Assembly: GCA_033439265.1 (NCBI GenBank) | Contig: JAVTVX010000009.1 | Span: 2,469,609-2,533,608, forward strand | Origin: Dillenia suffruticosa | Taxonomy: Eukaryota > Streptophyta > Magnoliopsida > Dilleniales > Dilleniaceae | Length of the DNA: 64,000 nucleotides | Direction: 5' to 3' | Shown: piece by piece, positions 13,001 to 24,200 of the stretch | Layout: every line of letters starts with the position of its first letter | Position numbering within the stretch: position 1 is the stretch's first letter | Position numbers and translations under genes: made by a program | The notes under the pieces: generated by a model | Database searches by the model: none | The model's input: the letters and a program-made list of their open reading frames with translations, nothing else | What the model was told of the DNA's origin: nothing

Positions 13001-13504
13001 TTAATATAAACTATAAATTAATCAAGTTGGCCACTTTATGTTTATTACTTTGAAAGGTCAAACTCCATTTGCCTTATACAAAACGCCTTGGTGCATCAAT
13101 GAGGGTTGCCTACTCATCAAGCACATATGACATTTCATGGATTCTATAATGCATTGAATGCAAATAGTCGTAGGGATATGTTGCACTTGTTATGGCTAGT
13201 AATGGGTGGATTTGAGTTTTTTGTTATCCACTTGAGTCTCATTTTGGTAGGAGTCTGGTCCTTTCATGGAGTTTGCAATATCCTTGGTTGATTTTTTCAT
13301 TATTATTTTTTTGTTGAACAAACAAGCATGGAAATGAAGATGCAAGCCCAATAAAATATGAAAAAAGGACATTTAAAAGTCGTTGCTTGGGAATGGAAAT
13401 TAGGTCAATGGTTTAGGTTTGGTTATTTCTTTAGTGTTTTTGGACCCCACATGGTTTTTGTTTGAATGCTATTTGCTTATTCACTTGTATCATCACATTC
13501 ATGG

Positions 13505-13836
13505 AGTAATAGTTTGGGGGTTAGCCATTTGCATATAATCCAGCCATTCCCACCTTAACATTCCTATAAAAATACCCTTTTCATGGTGTTCATAAATTGA
13601 AGTTTACTGCCCTAGCTGACAATTAACCCTCCTCGGACAATTTGAGTTTGGATTTTCAAGTAGTAATAGTTTGGGGTCAGCCATTTGCATATAATGCAGC
13701 CATTGCCACCATGCAAAGGTCTAATCTAGGAAAAAGAAAAATGTATGAATACCCTTTTCATGGTGTTTACAAATTGAGGTTTAGTTGTCCTAGTTGAAAA
13801 TTAATACCTTAGGACAATTTGAGTTTGGAATTTCTG
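13505..13836. repeat. Imperfect tandem duplication, 157/175 bp
   Basis: Copy 1 (13505-13661) and copy 2 (13662-13836) share AGTAATAGTTTGGGG, GCCATTTGCATATAAT, CAGCCATT, ATACCCTTTTCATGGTGTT and GGACAATTTGAGTTTGG in the same order. Copy 2 carries a small insertion around CATGCAAAGGTC. It looks like a local segmental duplication in non-coding DNA. Confidence 0.85.
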
Positions 13837-13839
13837 AAT

Positions 13840-16800
13840 TTTTTTAGAAGAATTATTTCATATCGGTTGAGGCGATCAGTTATTGTCAAGGTCAACCAAA
13901 GCAAATTAAATTGAGGGAAGAAACAAGGAAGGGTTACATAAGGTTTGATACATTGAATATGATTGCTGCAATAATGCAACACAAAAATTCCGATGTCATT
14001 AAAAGGTTTGCTCACTTAGAAGTTAGAACTTGTGCAAAGTTTTCTCATCTATGTCAACCATCAGTTGTTAAATGTCATATCAAATCATATATATTTTTTT
14101 ACTTGATTACATATTTTTAAAAACTTGATTAATTTAATTCAAGAGACTAAATTTAATGATCTACTCTCTTGACACCTGTTTTTCATTTTCAAAACTCATA
14201 CTTGAGTTCTTGAATAAAAAAATTTAATGTTGTGCTATTAGATTCACAGATCGTTGGTATATTAATTCATATAATATTATCATTGTTATCATTTCGAGAA
14301 TTTTGATACAAGAGAAAATATAATTTCTATCAAATTTGAACATAAAATTTCATATTCATACTAACATAATGACTTGAATCGAACCCAAATTAATCTGATA
14401 ACAAGATCAAGTATTTTATCATCTGATCAAATGATTTGATGGTCAAAATATTTCATCTTCATGTGGATGCAAATGTAAAGGTAAAGGTAGGGGGAATATT
14501 ACTACCCTTCTTGGTCATTGTCATGTCACTAGTGCAATTCACCTCCTCTCTTCGCCCTTTAAAGCCAGACCTACTTCACTACCATGGCCTACGTGCAAGC
14601 AAGTTTGATGCAAATTGTTGAATTCAAAACAAACTAGAAAAGGAGAAATTATTAAGCTATCTAGATAGATGGACTTGAGAGAGAAAGGCCAACCAAAGGC
14701 TACACGTTGAAACCTTACAGGTCACTTCTCTGGCTAAGGGGGGTGGTGATGGGACGGTGGACCTCCAACAAGAATCTCATAATTCAAAGTAGCCCTAAAC
14801 ACCAAGACACATGAAAAGAAAGGCACAATTGCATCAAAGTTATGCCTTTTCTTTCTTTTGATCGAACAAGCTACTAAGCTATACGTCTGTTTCTAATTCC
14901 AATCATAGAGGAGTTCTCTTTGGTTTGCCACTCTCATTTGCCAATTTCGTTGCCTTCAATTTTCATAGAAAAAGATGGGGCACATTTCACTTCAATGAAT
15001 TTCGATGTATGTTTATGTTTTTGTCGTCTCTGTACTTTTGTTAGTGCTTATAATGTCTCATCTTTTAGAATGCATTATGTCCTGCCTCCCCAAAGAGACG
15101 TAAAGCTTCTTGGATATGGCACTTTCTTATGTCCTAATAAATTATAGGTAATACAAGTGCCATCTTTACTATTTTCTCTTCGATTATGAACTAACTATTG
15201 AGAAACCTACGATTAAATTATAGTTTTAAACTCGTTACTCAATAGTATAATGTGATAAAAATAAATAATAAAAAACTATTTTTTTTTATCTTTTTATGGT
15301 GTCTTGAGATTTTTTCCATAAACAGTATTCGGAACCATGTTGCGATTGATTCGACTTGAACTACGATCAGACCCCTTTTAGGGAAAGATCTCCTAATATA
15401 ATTTTTTTTTTAATATTTGAATCTGAATCTTGATTAAAAGATTTATTATGCTTCTCATTGAGTCAACTATTCACCGTCTTTTTCATCTTCTAATTGCCCC
15501 CCTTAACCTGCTATTGCCAACGTGCGCCAAGAAAAATAAAAATTTTTTCTCTTGATAGAATTTTTGCTTTATGTTGTTTGACCACCTTAGTAGCTAGTTT
15601 GCGACAAGTTTCTAGTAGCAAAGGATTATAACCGGCATGGCAATGACTTTGACAGCTTTTCAAGGCTCCGGTAGGATTGGAGTAGATTTTGGAGTTAAAA
15701 GAAGGGTGGTAATAGCCGTTGATTTTGAACTGTATGTTGGTCATGGTCGGATAATTCTGTATAGGATTCGATCTTAACTCTCAATGTTTTGACATCTTGT
15801 GCACCAATGGACAAGCTAATAGCCACATTTGCACAAGATGATTGGCATTGATCTGGCCAAGATTGTAGACGGTGGGTTGTTGCAAGGAGATGGTAGAGGT
15901 CTTCTTTAATGGTGGAGATCTAAGATTTTTTTTGCTTAGTTTTCTTCTATCTTATTTTGTAGCCCCCTATTTTGGTTTTTGTCGGATCTCTTCACTTGAT
16001 GTTCTCGTGTCAGAGTTTTGCCCTCAAACCCAAAAAGAGAAAAATAATATAGTCTAAATTTTATAAAATTTTAACAATTTTTCGATAATTTGTATTTAAA
16101 TTCAGAAGAAATTCATGATTTAGTGATTTTATCAGTAATTACAAAGTTCAAATGCTACTTATGATCTTATTAAGCAAATAATTTCTTGTGAGACTTGATT
16201 AGCATGATACAAAATTTATCAGGATTGAGATGAAGAAGATGATGACAAAGTAACACCTAAGGTTTGATGGTCAACCATAACTATAATGTCGGGCATGATG
16301 AACAATAGTAAAAGTCAGTTTTATGTGGTTTCCAAGCAAGCATTTCATATCAAGCACATCAAAAAAAGAGTCATCCAAAAGTGAGATCGTACGCATCTAC
16401 CTTATGTTAGCCCTACGAGACAACCATGGCAGGCCATGTAAGTTCTGAGAGGTGCGACTCCTTTTTTGCTTGAGTGGACAATACAAGTGGGATAGAGTTC
16501 ATACAAGTGTGCCATATGCCCCTGCACTTTTAACTGTATGTGGTCAGCTTATGAATGAGTTGTAATGTATGTGCAAGGAAATGTTGTAACGGCTGTTGAT
16601 TGAAATTTGGTATTAACAGCTTTTTGCCTTTTTTCGGGGTTCCTCCCTTTAATTTTTTTTTTCGAAAATGAATAATAAATTATACTTGAGCATCAGCCAG
16701 CTTAAGAGGTTAGCTCTCCAGGCATCTGTTTTTATATTCTAAAGACTCGAACCCTGCCATTAAAGCCACATGTGGTTGGTTTTTCCATTTTGATTATACT

Positions 16801-17171
16801 GTATTTTTTATCCATATTACTGTTGAGGATTTTATCTCTGCTTTTGTAGGTACAGAATGCAATGTATCTTACTCTAATCTTTCCCCTCTCTTTTTTTTTT
16901 TTTTTTCTTTGTTATATAAATCTTGATCATGAGATTGGAGGAAGAGAATTATAAACGGGAGGCTGTCTTCTCGGCACCTCTAATCTTTCCTCTCCTTAAG
17001 CTTAGGCCGGCCCAAATGCAAGTCCTCTGCCTCTTGAGTTAGTTTCGCTTCTTGGTCGTACACCATTGATATTTCTTTTTCCTGGGCCTACCAGATCGGC
17101 CCATAATACCGGCTCTGTTCAAACCGATGGAAAGGAGACCCAAATGGGCCGTGCCAAATCAATTTTTTTTG
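13840..17171. other. Intergenic, no intact gene
   Basis: SINE-like relics are seen at about 14130-14260 and 15300-15476 (both minus), and a tRNA-like minus-strand stretch at 16690-16790 (GGCAGGGTTCGAGTC). The minus ORF at 15511-15744 (77 aa) and the plus stretch at 16260-16450 have somewhat coding-like composition, but I recognise neither. Confidence 0.5.
15300..15476 (-). repeat. tRNA-derived SINE-like relic
   Basis: It reads in the reverse direction with the family landmarks: a divergent start (ATTCGGAACC), TTTTAGGGAAAGATCTCCTAATATAAT in the middle (given here only as a landmark block), then TTTGAATCTGAATCTTGATTAA and a final GAGTCAACTATTCACCGT. Confidence 0.55.
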
Positions 17172-17352
17172 AGTGGATTCTTACCACCGATCAATATCCG
17201 TGTTTCGTCTGATTAATCCGGTTCGAATGCTATAGAAATTTATTTTAGAGGATGACTTTCTAATATAATCTTTTCTATTCTCAAATTTTGAATCAAGATT
17301 TAATTAAAAAATCTAATATTCTATCTTATTAGATCGATTGTCCATTGATGAC
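17172..17352 (-). repeat. tRNA-derived SINE-like relic
   Basis: A fairly complete reverse-orientation copy. It has GTCTGATTAATCCGGTTCGAA, the TTTAGAGGATGACTTTCTAA block, TCAAATTTTGAATCAAGAT, and an end at TTAGATCGATTGTCCATTGA, which is the antisense of the tRNA-like head. Confidence 0.6.
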
Positions 17353-17529
17353 CGTGCCAAATCATAATTAAAATTTAATTAAATGCATGCCGTAAAATTT
17401 CTTTGGAGGCATGAACTTGGTTCTAAGCCAACTTGGAAACTTGAACTTTTAGCAGGTGTTGTGGCTTCATATGCATGACTAGTTTTCTGGTTCTGAAGGG
17501 CAATCCTTTCATGTTGATGTCATTGCAAG

Positions 17530-17625
17530 GAAATTGCAAAACATCTGTCTCTACCCCATGTCAAACTGCACTGCAGCATCATGCTTGCTGAGGATGCAGT
17601 CATGGCAGCTGCAAAAGACACAAAG
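17530..17625 (+). pseudogene. Fragment of an ISU-type Fe-S cluster scaffold gene (C-terminal end)
   Basis: The plus strand reads EIAKHLSLPHVKLHCS, then an extra Ile, then MLAEDAVMAAAKDTK. This matches the C-terminal end of IscU/ISU scaffold proteins (EIAKHLSLPPVKLHCS, MLAEDAIKAAVKDYK), the mitochondrial platform on which Fe-S clusters are built. HCS is the region of the third cluster-binding cysteine. The match begins sharply at 17530 and ends at 17625, the upstream two thirds of the protein are absent, and the frame runs on into unrelated sequence with a stop at about 17665. It is a non-functional fragment; whether it was processed or copied as DNA cannot be told. Confidence 0.8.
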
Positions 17626-18454
17626 CTTATACCTACTTTTATATCTCATATCTGGATTAAATGACCATGGCCGCTTCAGCAGGACTAAAAGACACTTGAC
17701 CAAGGGGTACAGTATTTCACATTTTTTTCTTTTGAAGGGGTCGAGGTGGGGATTCAATTTGATTTTTTATTGTATAAAAATTTGAATATGAAATCAACAG
17801 GTTGGGAGAGAGGAACTTGTACCACTAAACTGTCCATTAAGCTGAAGATTCAATTTGATGACACATGAGATGGCATGCAAGCATTAAAACCCAAAATGGA
17901 GAAAAGAACAGGAAGAACGGATTTGGACGACATTGGCAATTTATAAATGTAACAATTATAAGAAAATATTGTGTACATTTTAAGAATATTTAAAAAATAT
18001 TATGTATTAAAATTAAATCAATTATTAATTTTCTTTATTTCTATATTTATAATATTTATATTTATATTTATAACAATGTATTCTTTATATAAACTCAATA
18101 AATTATAATATTTTATTGAAATAATAAAATATTAGAACTCATATTTTTATATTATTTTTTATTTTTAATATGGTATTAAAGACACATTCAAATTTCTATT
18201 TTTTTTCTTTTATTACTACAACCACTAATAATAATAATAATAATAATAATAGAGTAACAATTTGGATATAAAAGTTACTTCTATTAAATTTATTTTTTAT
18301 CCTCGATTGAATTAGTTAAATTTTTACTCTTAATAAATATTTTCATAATAATTTTTACTTATTTCCTTTTCATAAAGGTAGAAAAAAGAGAGAAATTTGT
18401 CTAAATTACAAAGAAAAATATACTTGTTTCTTTTCATGTTCTAATGTTTTTTTT

Positions 18455-18640
18455 TTATAATTTATTTTAATCAATCCAGTATCTGATTGTCTGATTAATT
18501 CGATTCAAATATTGTGAAACTCATTTTAGAGAACTGACTCTCTCGATACTTGTTTTTTTATTTTTTGTTTGATTTCAAGATCTTAATTAAAGAAATATAA
18601 TATTCTGTCGTTACATTTACAGACCGTTGGTCATGTTTTA
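18455..18640 (-). repeat. tRNA-derived SINE-like relic
   Basis: A reverse copy with CAGTATCTGATTGTCTGATT, AATTCGATTCAAATATTGTG, TTTAGAGAACTGACTCTCTC, GATTTCAAGATCTTAATTAA and the closing ACAGACCGTTGGTCATG, the same order as the copy at 17172. Confidence 0.6.
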
Positions 18641-18889
18641 ACTTATTTATGCTTATTTGGTTTACCACCTTAGCGTTCGAAAGGCAAAATTTTGTTTATC
18701 AAACTATAATTATGAGGGGATAAATATTTTGGTAAGTTATATTTCACCCATTTTTAATTGTACAACACATTATTTGTGCTTCATCATTGTTAAAGGTGAA
18801 CAACTCCCCTACCCATTTTCCTGATTTGTGGAGGGGTTTTTTGCCGCACAGATCTTTTCTTTAAAAAGTCCAACATATTATTTACTTAT

Positions 18890-19109
18890 TTAATAATAAT
18901 TTTTACTTATTTAATTATAATTTATTTTTATATTATTTTTTATAATTAATAATTATATATTTGATTATTTTATATTTTTATTATAAAATATGAATATTCT
19001 ATTATTTTTATAAAATAATTAATATTTATATAAAAATTTTTATATTTTTTATATTTACGTTTATCCTTTTATATCTATTTATTTCTTTATATTTTTATTT
19101 TTCATGTTC
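18890..19109 (+). repeat. AT-rich dispersed element, inverted partner of 10770-11090
   Basis: The block 19005-19058 is nearly the exact reverse complement of the block near 10830-10890. The hAT-like element at 19118 sits directly at its right edge. Confidence 0.6.
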
Positions 19110-19117
19110 ATTGCCAT

Positions 19118-19556
19118 TAGAGATGTGCTCGGGCCGGTTTGGACCCAAAAACCGACCCTGAAAAAGCCTGGCCCGTGAACCGGACTGGAGCTATAATAAC
19201 CCGGCCCAGCCCAAACCGGGGGTACTGTAGCGGTCCGGGCTGATTCAACAGATTTTGGAACCCGAAACCTGCCTGGAATCGGCTCGGACATGGAACCAGA
19301 ACCAGAACCAGTCCGGGCACGGAGCCCTAGCAGGTTCCAACGACTCTTTGTCCCTCTTTTTTTAAATTTTTTTTTTAATGTTATACCTCATTTCGGGTCA
19401 AAACCGACCCACCAGTTCCGGTTCAGTCGGCCGGGTCAGTTCAACAAAAAAAAATTTTGGAATCGGCTCGGCCCAGCCCGAGCTAGCCTAGAAACCATAG
19501 CCAGCCCGGCCTACGGTTCCAGGAACTGCTCTTGAACCGACCCGGTTACAAGTCTA
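19118..19556. mobile_element. Non-autonomous hAT-like DNA transposon (439 bp) with 8-bp target duplication
   Basis: The element begins TAGAGATGTGCTCGGGCCGG and ends as the inverse of TAGACTTGTAACCGGGTCGG, giving imperfect terminal inverted repeats (16 of 22 matches). It is flanked on both sides by the direct repeat ATTGCCAT (19110-19117 and 19557-19564), the 8-bp duplication typical of hAT elements. Its interior is far more GC-rich than the surroundings, with many CCGGCCC/GGTTCC motifs, as in other plant hAT-derived short elements. It encodes no transposase. Confidence 0.8.
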
Positions 19557-19564
19557 ATTGCCAT

Positions 19565-20530
19565 CACGAGGTTAAAGGGTTCTACTAACCTTATAAAATA
19601 TTTAAAGAATTATTTTTCGCAAATAATGTATGAATATTTTAAATGTAAATCAAAGAAACTAAATTATTTGATCTCTTAAATTTTTTAAATTTTATTATAT
19701 TAAATATTTTAAAAAAAATTCTATTGTTTTTGATTCTTTTAAAAAAAAAAAAAAAATCTCAAAACCCCGCGAGAAACCCCGCTAATATGGGGGTGCCAGT
19801 GGTCCAAGTTGGACGTTCAGATTCTAAATTGGAACACAGTATGCGTCGCACGTGTGCCGAGAAAAAATTGAAATTTCTATCATTGTCCCTCGCCTCTCTC
19901 TCCCTTATTCAATCTTTTCTTCTTGTGGTCTTCTTTCCCCTTTGTTACTCCGATCTTTTCCTTTTACGATCTTCTGCATCTGAAAACTGAAAGTAAACAT
20001 TTCACACCCTGCAATTCTTTTTTTTTAATTTAATTTTCTTATTATTTTACAATTTTGAGCGTTCCCCAACAATATTACCAAAATTAGAAACGGGTTTATT
20101 TCATGCTCACACTTTTGGCGTTCTTCGTCTCTTCTTCCATATTTTTCACGAACAAAACCTAAAATTGTTTTAGTTGATTTTTAATTTTTTGCAAAATCTT
20201 TTTAGGACACCCAATTTCTCGAGGAAGAAAAATCCGCATCTGGGGTTTTAAATTCTTGTTGGATTAGGTGGGTTTTTGGATTTGAAAACTTGGGTCTTTT
20301 ATTTTTTATTGGTCAGTTAATACTAGAATAAATTTAATTGTTTGATCCGATGATTACCTGTTCTGTATTTAGTATTCCATGTTTGTTGTTAACTTTGGTG
20401 GGGCTGTTGGTGATAGATTGATTTATTAGGAGAGGGGAAAATTTTGGGTTAAGACCAGTGAACAGTCAAACAAGGGCTTGATTGGCTGACCCAAAATAGT
20501 TCACGGAAACAAATTTTGGATTGCGATATT
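19565..20530 (+). promoter_or_regulatory. Upstream region and leader of the PANK2 gene
   Basis: The stretch before the PANK2 start goes from AT-rich to pyrimidine-rich at about 19880-19950 (CCTCTCTCTCCC), where transcription may begin. A small upstream ORF starting at 20350 (23 codons) lies in the leader unless it is spliced out. No clear TATA box was identified. Confidence 0.35.
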
Positions 20531-21179
20531 ATGGGGGGTGCTGGTGGTCTAACTGAAGACCTAGTTCTTGGTATTGACGATCATATAAAGGATGCTGATG
20601 TTGATGTGAGAGAAAGAGATAGCGAAAGTGTTGAGAAGGAGGAAGAGGAGAGAGAAATGGTGCCACCACGAGGGCCCACTTCATCATCATCAGGGGCTTC
20701 AATTCACAGGTCAAGTTCAAGACCACAGCTTGATCTTAGTGGTGCTGCTATTCAAGGCAATTTTGAGGAGAAAGATCCCACTATTTTGCTCCCTAATCAG
20801 TCTGATGATATCTTTCATCTTGCTCTTGACATTGGAGGTGAAATTAATTTTCAACACCCTTTTCAATTTTGAAGAATTTTTCTGGATTTTTCCAGTGAAT
20901 TTCCAATTTATTGGTCAAATTGATTGTTTGCTTGCTTAGTGGTGGTTCTTTCTGCTCCGTTTATTTGATTTTTGCCTGAATTGTTTTGGGATTTTTGTGG
21001 GCCTTTTTATCTTATTATTTTTTCCTATGACATTGGTAGTGTTGAAGTCAGCAACACTTTAAATTGAAGATTTTTTTTTTTTTTTTTTTTAAATCTTCTG
21101 AGGAACTTATATGTTCGGTTGCCAACTGTAATCTCCAGTTTTTATTGATTGATTGCTTGCTTGCATAGTAGTGGTTTTT

Positions 21180-21213
<34 letters not shown>

Positions 21214-24200
21214 ATGAGTTTCTGGGGGATTGTTATGGATTTCTTTTGATGGAAAAAATAAAAGACTAATTTGGGGCTTTTGACATGGGAGGCAAATTCA
21301 ATGTACCATTTAATGGTAGAATTTCTTCTAACGTTTGGCCACAAGAAATATAATATATCTATAATTGTGATCTTTAGTAGTTAAATTGATTGGTTGCTTG
21401 CTTAAAGGTAGCATTTTCACTGTGTTTATTTTGATTCCTGCGGGAACTCTTTAGGGACCATTGTGGGCATTTTTTTCTTTTTGGAAATCTTCTGGGGTTT
21501 ATAAACGATTATACCTTGCAATTTCCTTTAATTGTAACTGTGGAAGGACATAAGTTTTCTGCGGGCCAATTGATTTTAGCATGCTGACCTATAGTATGGT
21601 CCAGGTCTAGACGATATGATAAGCCCTTGAATTCACTTGGTATATTGTTTTGAGCTATCAGAAATAAAGTACAATCTGCTCTCACTATCTCTACTCGTTT
21701 TCTTTTGTTAGAAGTTATTTATATCCACAATTAATTTCTCTTTTAACTGTAAACTACTGTAGTTTGTGTTAGATTTTGGGCATTAAAAGAATCAGCAAAG
21801 GCCGATGATTAGTTACTCTCTCTGCTGTAAATCTTCCTTTCTATGTTTGACTGCCTGAGTTGTGAACTCAACATTCTTGTCAATGATCTGGTTTACTTGG
21901 ATATTAATTAATTAGTTGTTATTATGACTGGACCGAGTGTAATTATGATAGGCCTTTTCAGGAATTGGAACAAGTTTGCTGCTGTTTTATTGACATTTGT
22001 AACTACTAAACTCATCATATCAAATCGGAACAGTTATGGTTGATAGCAATAAGCATGGACAATATACATTTTCTTATACTGTACAGATTTCTCACAGTTG
22101 CTACATGTAGTTGGAATTTATAGAAGATCCTGAAATCAGTTTGTCTGTTTTCTGGTTGTTGTCTCATCTTTTGAGAATCGTAATCATGTCTCAAATAAGA
22201 AAACGCAATTATTATGTTTCTTGGTGTATGATATCGCAAGAGTTAATGTAAATTTCTTACTTCACTATTGTAGAAACCCATCTAACACAAGGTGTGAAAA
22301 CTCTCACACTGCCAATTGGTTGCCTATTTCCAATATATAGCATTTTATTTTTGCATCTCTCAATATGTTTGTTGTGAAACCTTACAAGATATGAATGTCT
22401 TATCATCAGGATCTCTCATCAAGCTGGTGTATTTCTCAAGACATGAGGATAGACCAGTCAATGACAGAAGGAAGAAATCTATTAAGGAAAGATTTGGCAT
22501 ATCCAATGGTAATAGGAGGAGCTACCCAATTCTTGGTGGAAGGCTCCATTTTGTGAAGTTTGAGACCCATAAAATCAATGAGTGCTTGGATTTTATCCAT
22601 TCCAAGCAGCTTCATCGGGGTGGTATGCATCTTCTTGATGTGGAGGAGCAGTTAGAAGTTTTTGTTCTTGTTGCTAATATTTGCTACTTATTGTTGTGGT
22701 GTATGGCTGTGAAATTTTCCATTTATAGGATTGGATCCATGGCGGTGGACATCTGAGGCCCCAAACAATGAAAATGCCATTATTAAGGTAATATTTGTTT
22801 TGGCAACTAGTTTTTTTAGCATTGCCAGTTCTACATGTTGAAAGCGAGACCTTGATTCTTTGTTCTATAGATGAAGGCAAATGGGAAATAAGAAACCAAT
22901 AAATGCTGTATATTCCCTTTTGTGATATTGTTATATAGAACATGCATTATGTGACACAAAGTTTGCTAAAGTTTGCTCTCTATTTCTTCTGGTCTACTGG
23001 CTGGAAGAGCTTTCTCTGGCTGTCAATATTTGGAAGTGAAGACTTCTAGAGATGAATTGCCTATTTTTCAGTTGTCTTAGCCATCATTTGAATGTGACAT
23101 TTTCTAACAAACCAAATTCTTAATACCTTCTTTATATGAGGATCTAGTTTCAATATCAAATTAGCTATTTTGCTGCCTCAAAATTACTTTTTTGGAACCT
23201 GCACAAGCTAATGTGCATTTCCACATTCACTGATAGTTTATAAAATAATCTTCTTCATTATAAGTGAACATAGGGAATGTGACAACATTAGTAGAGTTCA
23301 GAAATTGCTATTTTAAAGGGGGCAAAGTAAATGGCATCTTGGCTTACTATGTCAGGATGAATGAAATTTCATGCTTATTAAATTGGACTGTTACAAAGGT
23401 GTCTTATTGTTTTAGTGTTACAATTTTCTTGGTCTCTGCTTCAGCTGACTTAAATTTCTATATTAACTAGCTGAGTTTGTGAGAAGGCCACAGGTGGTGG
23501 AGCATACAAGTTTGCTGATCTTTTCAAAGACAGGCTTGGGGTTAGCCTTGACAAGGAAGATGAAATGGATTGTCTAGTGGCTGGGGCAAATTTTTTGCTT
23601 AAGGTAAACCAATCATGAATTCCTAAGCCTTGTTTGTGAATGTTAGCTTGCCACCCAGTTAAAAGTAGAGCATATACTTTACTACAGAGTGTTTCCTGAT
23701 ATGTCTCCTTTATAGGCTGAAATAGTTTCTTAAATGGTTTCACTTGCCATTGACAATCTTCGAACGAGCTTCAAGTTTGAGAACCTGATTTTTCCTTGAT
23801 GGAAAAGAGAAACTATGAAAAGATCCTAAAGCTATCAATCTTCTTTGCAATTAGAATCTGTACGTAGATTTTCCTGTGAAGGAAGCTTAGTTGAACTCAT
23901 TCCAAAAGAAATTGTTAGTCCTGTCTATTCATGTCTAGTGTTAGTTTTCTTGATTTTGGTGATCTCTTGGTTGGATTGTGGATTATATGAAGATTACTCA
24001 TGGGCCTTTGGGGGAAGGGGGGAGGGGGAGGGATTCTTTTGATACCTCTTGGTACTGCCAGCTGATTTTGTTTGGAAACTGAAACCCTGTATTTACGAGA
24101 GCAAGAGTGTTAGGGCTGGATACTTATGCTTTCTCTGGTTTCTTTTATTCTCCGCCCATTGTACTTGGCCTTTCATTTTAAGGAAGCACTCCTTTAATTT

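Larger units (their letters stand above)
9830..13504. other. Intergenic, very AT-rich, transposon relics only
   Basis: The stretch holds a degenerate AT-rich element in two tandem pieces (10770-11090, listed separately), SINE-like relics at about 11530-11665 and 12838-13000 in minus orientation, and a poly-T run at 12819-12836. Short ORFs here (for example 10065-10265 and 12512-12697) have the composition of random AT-rich sequence. No gene is recognised. Confidence 0.6.
17626..19109. other. Intergenic, very AT-rich
   Basis: A (TAA)n microsatellite lies at about 18225-18252, a SINE-like relic at 18455-18640 (minus) and an AT-rich dispersed element at 18890-19109. No gene is seen. Confidence 0.6.

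Noticed and set aside
16260-16450. Weak resemblance to a cyclophilin-like SQF motif
   Set aside because: Only a few residues agree, with no further conserved blocks on either side.
20516-20530. Start of PANK2 at the TTG 20516
   Set aside because: The codon is TTG; the first in-frame ATG is 20531 and nothing supports non-AUG initiation.
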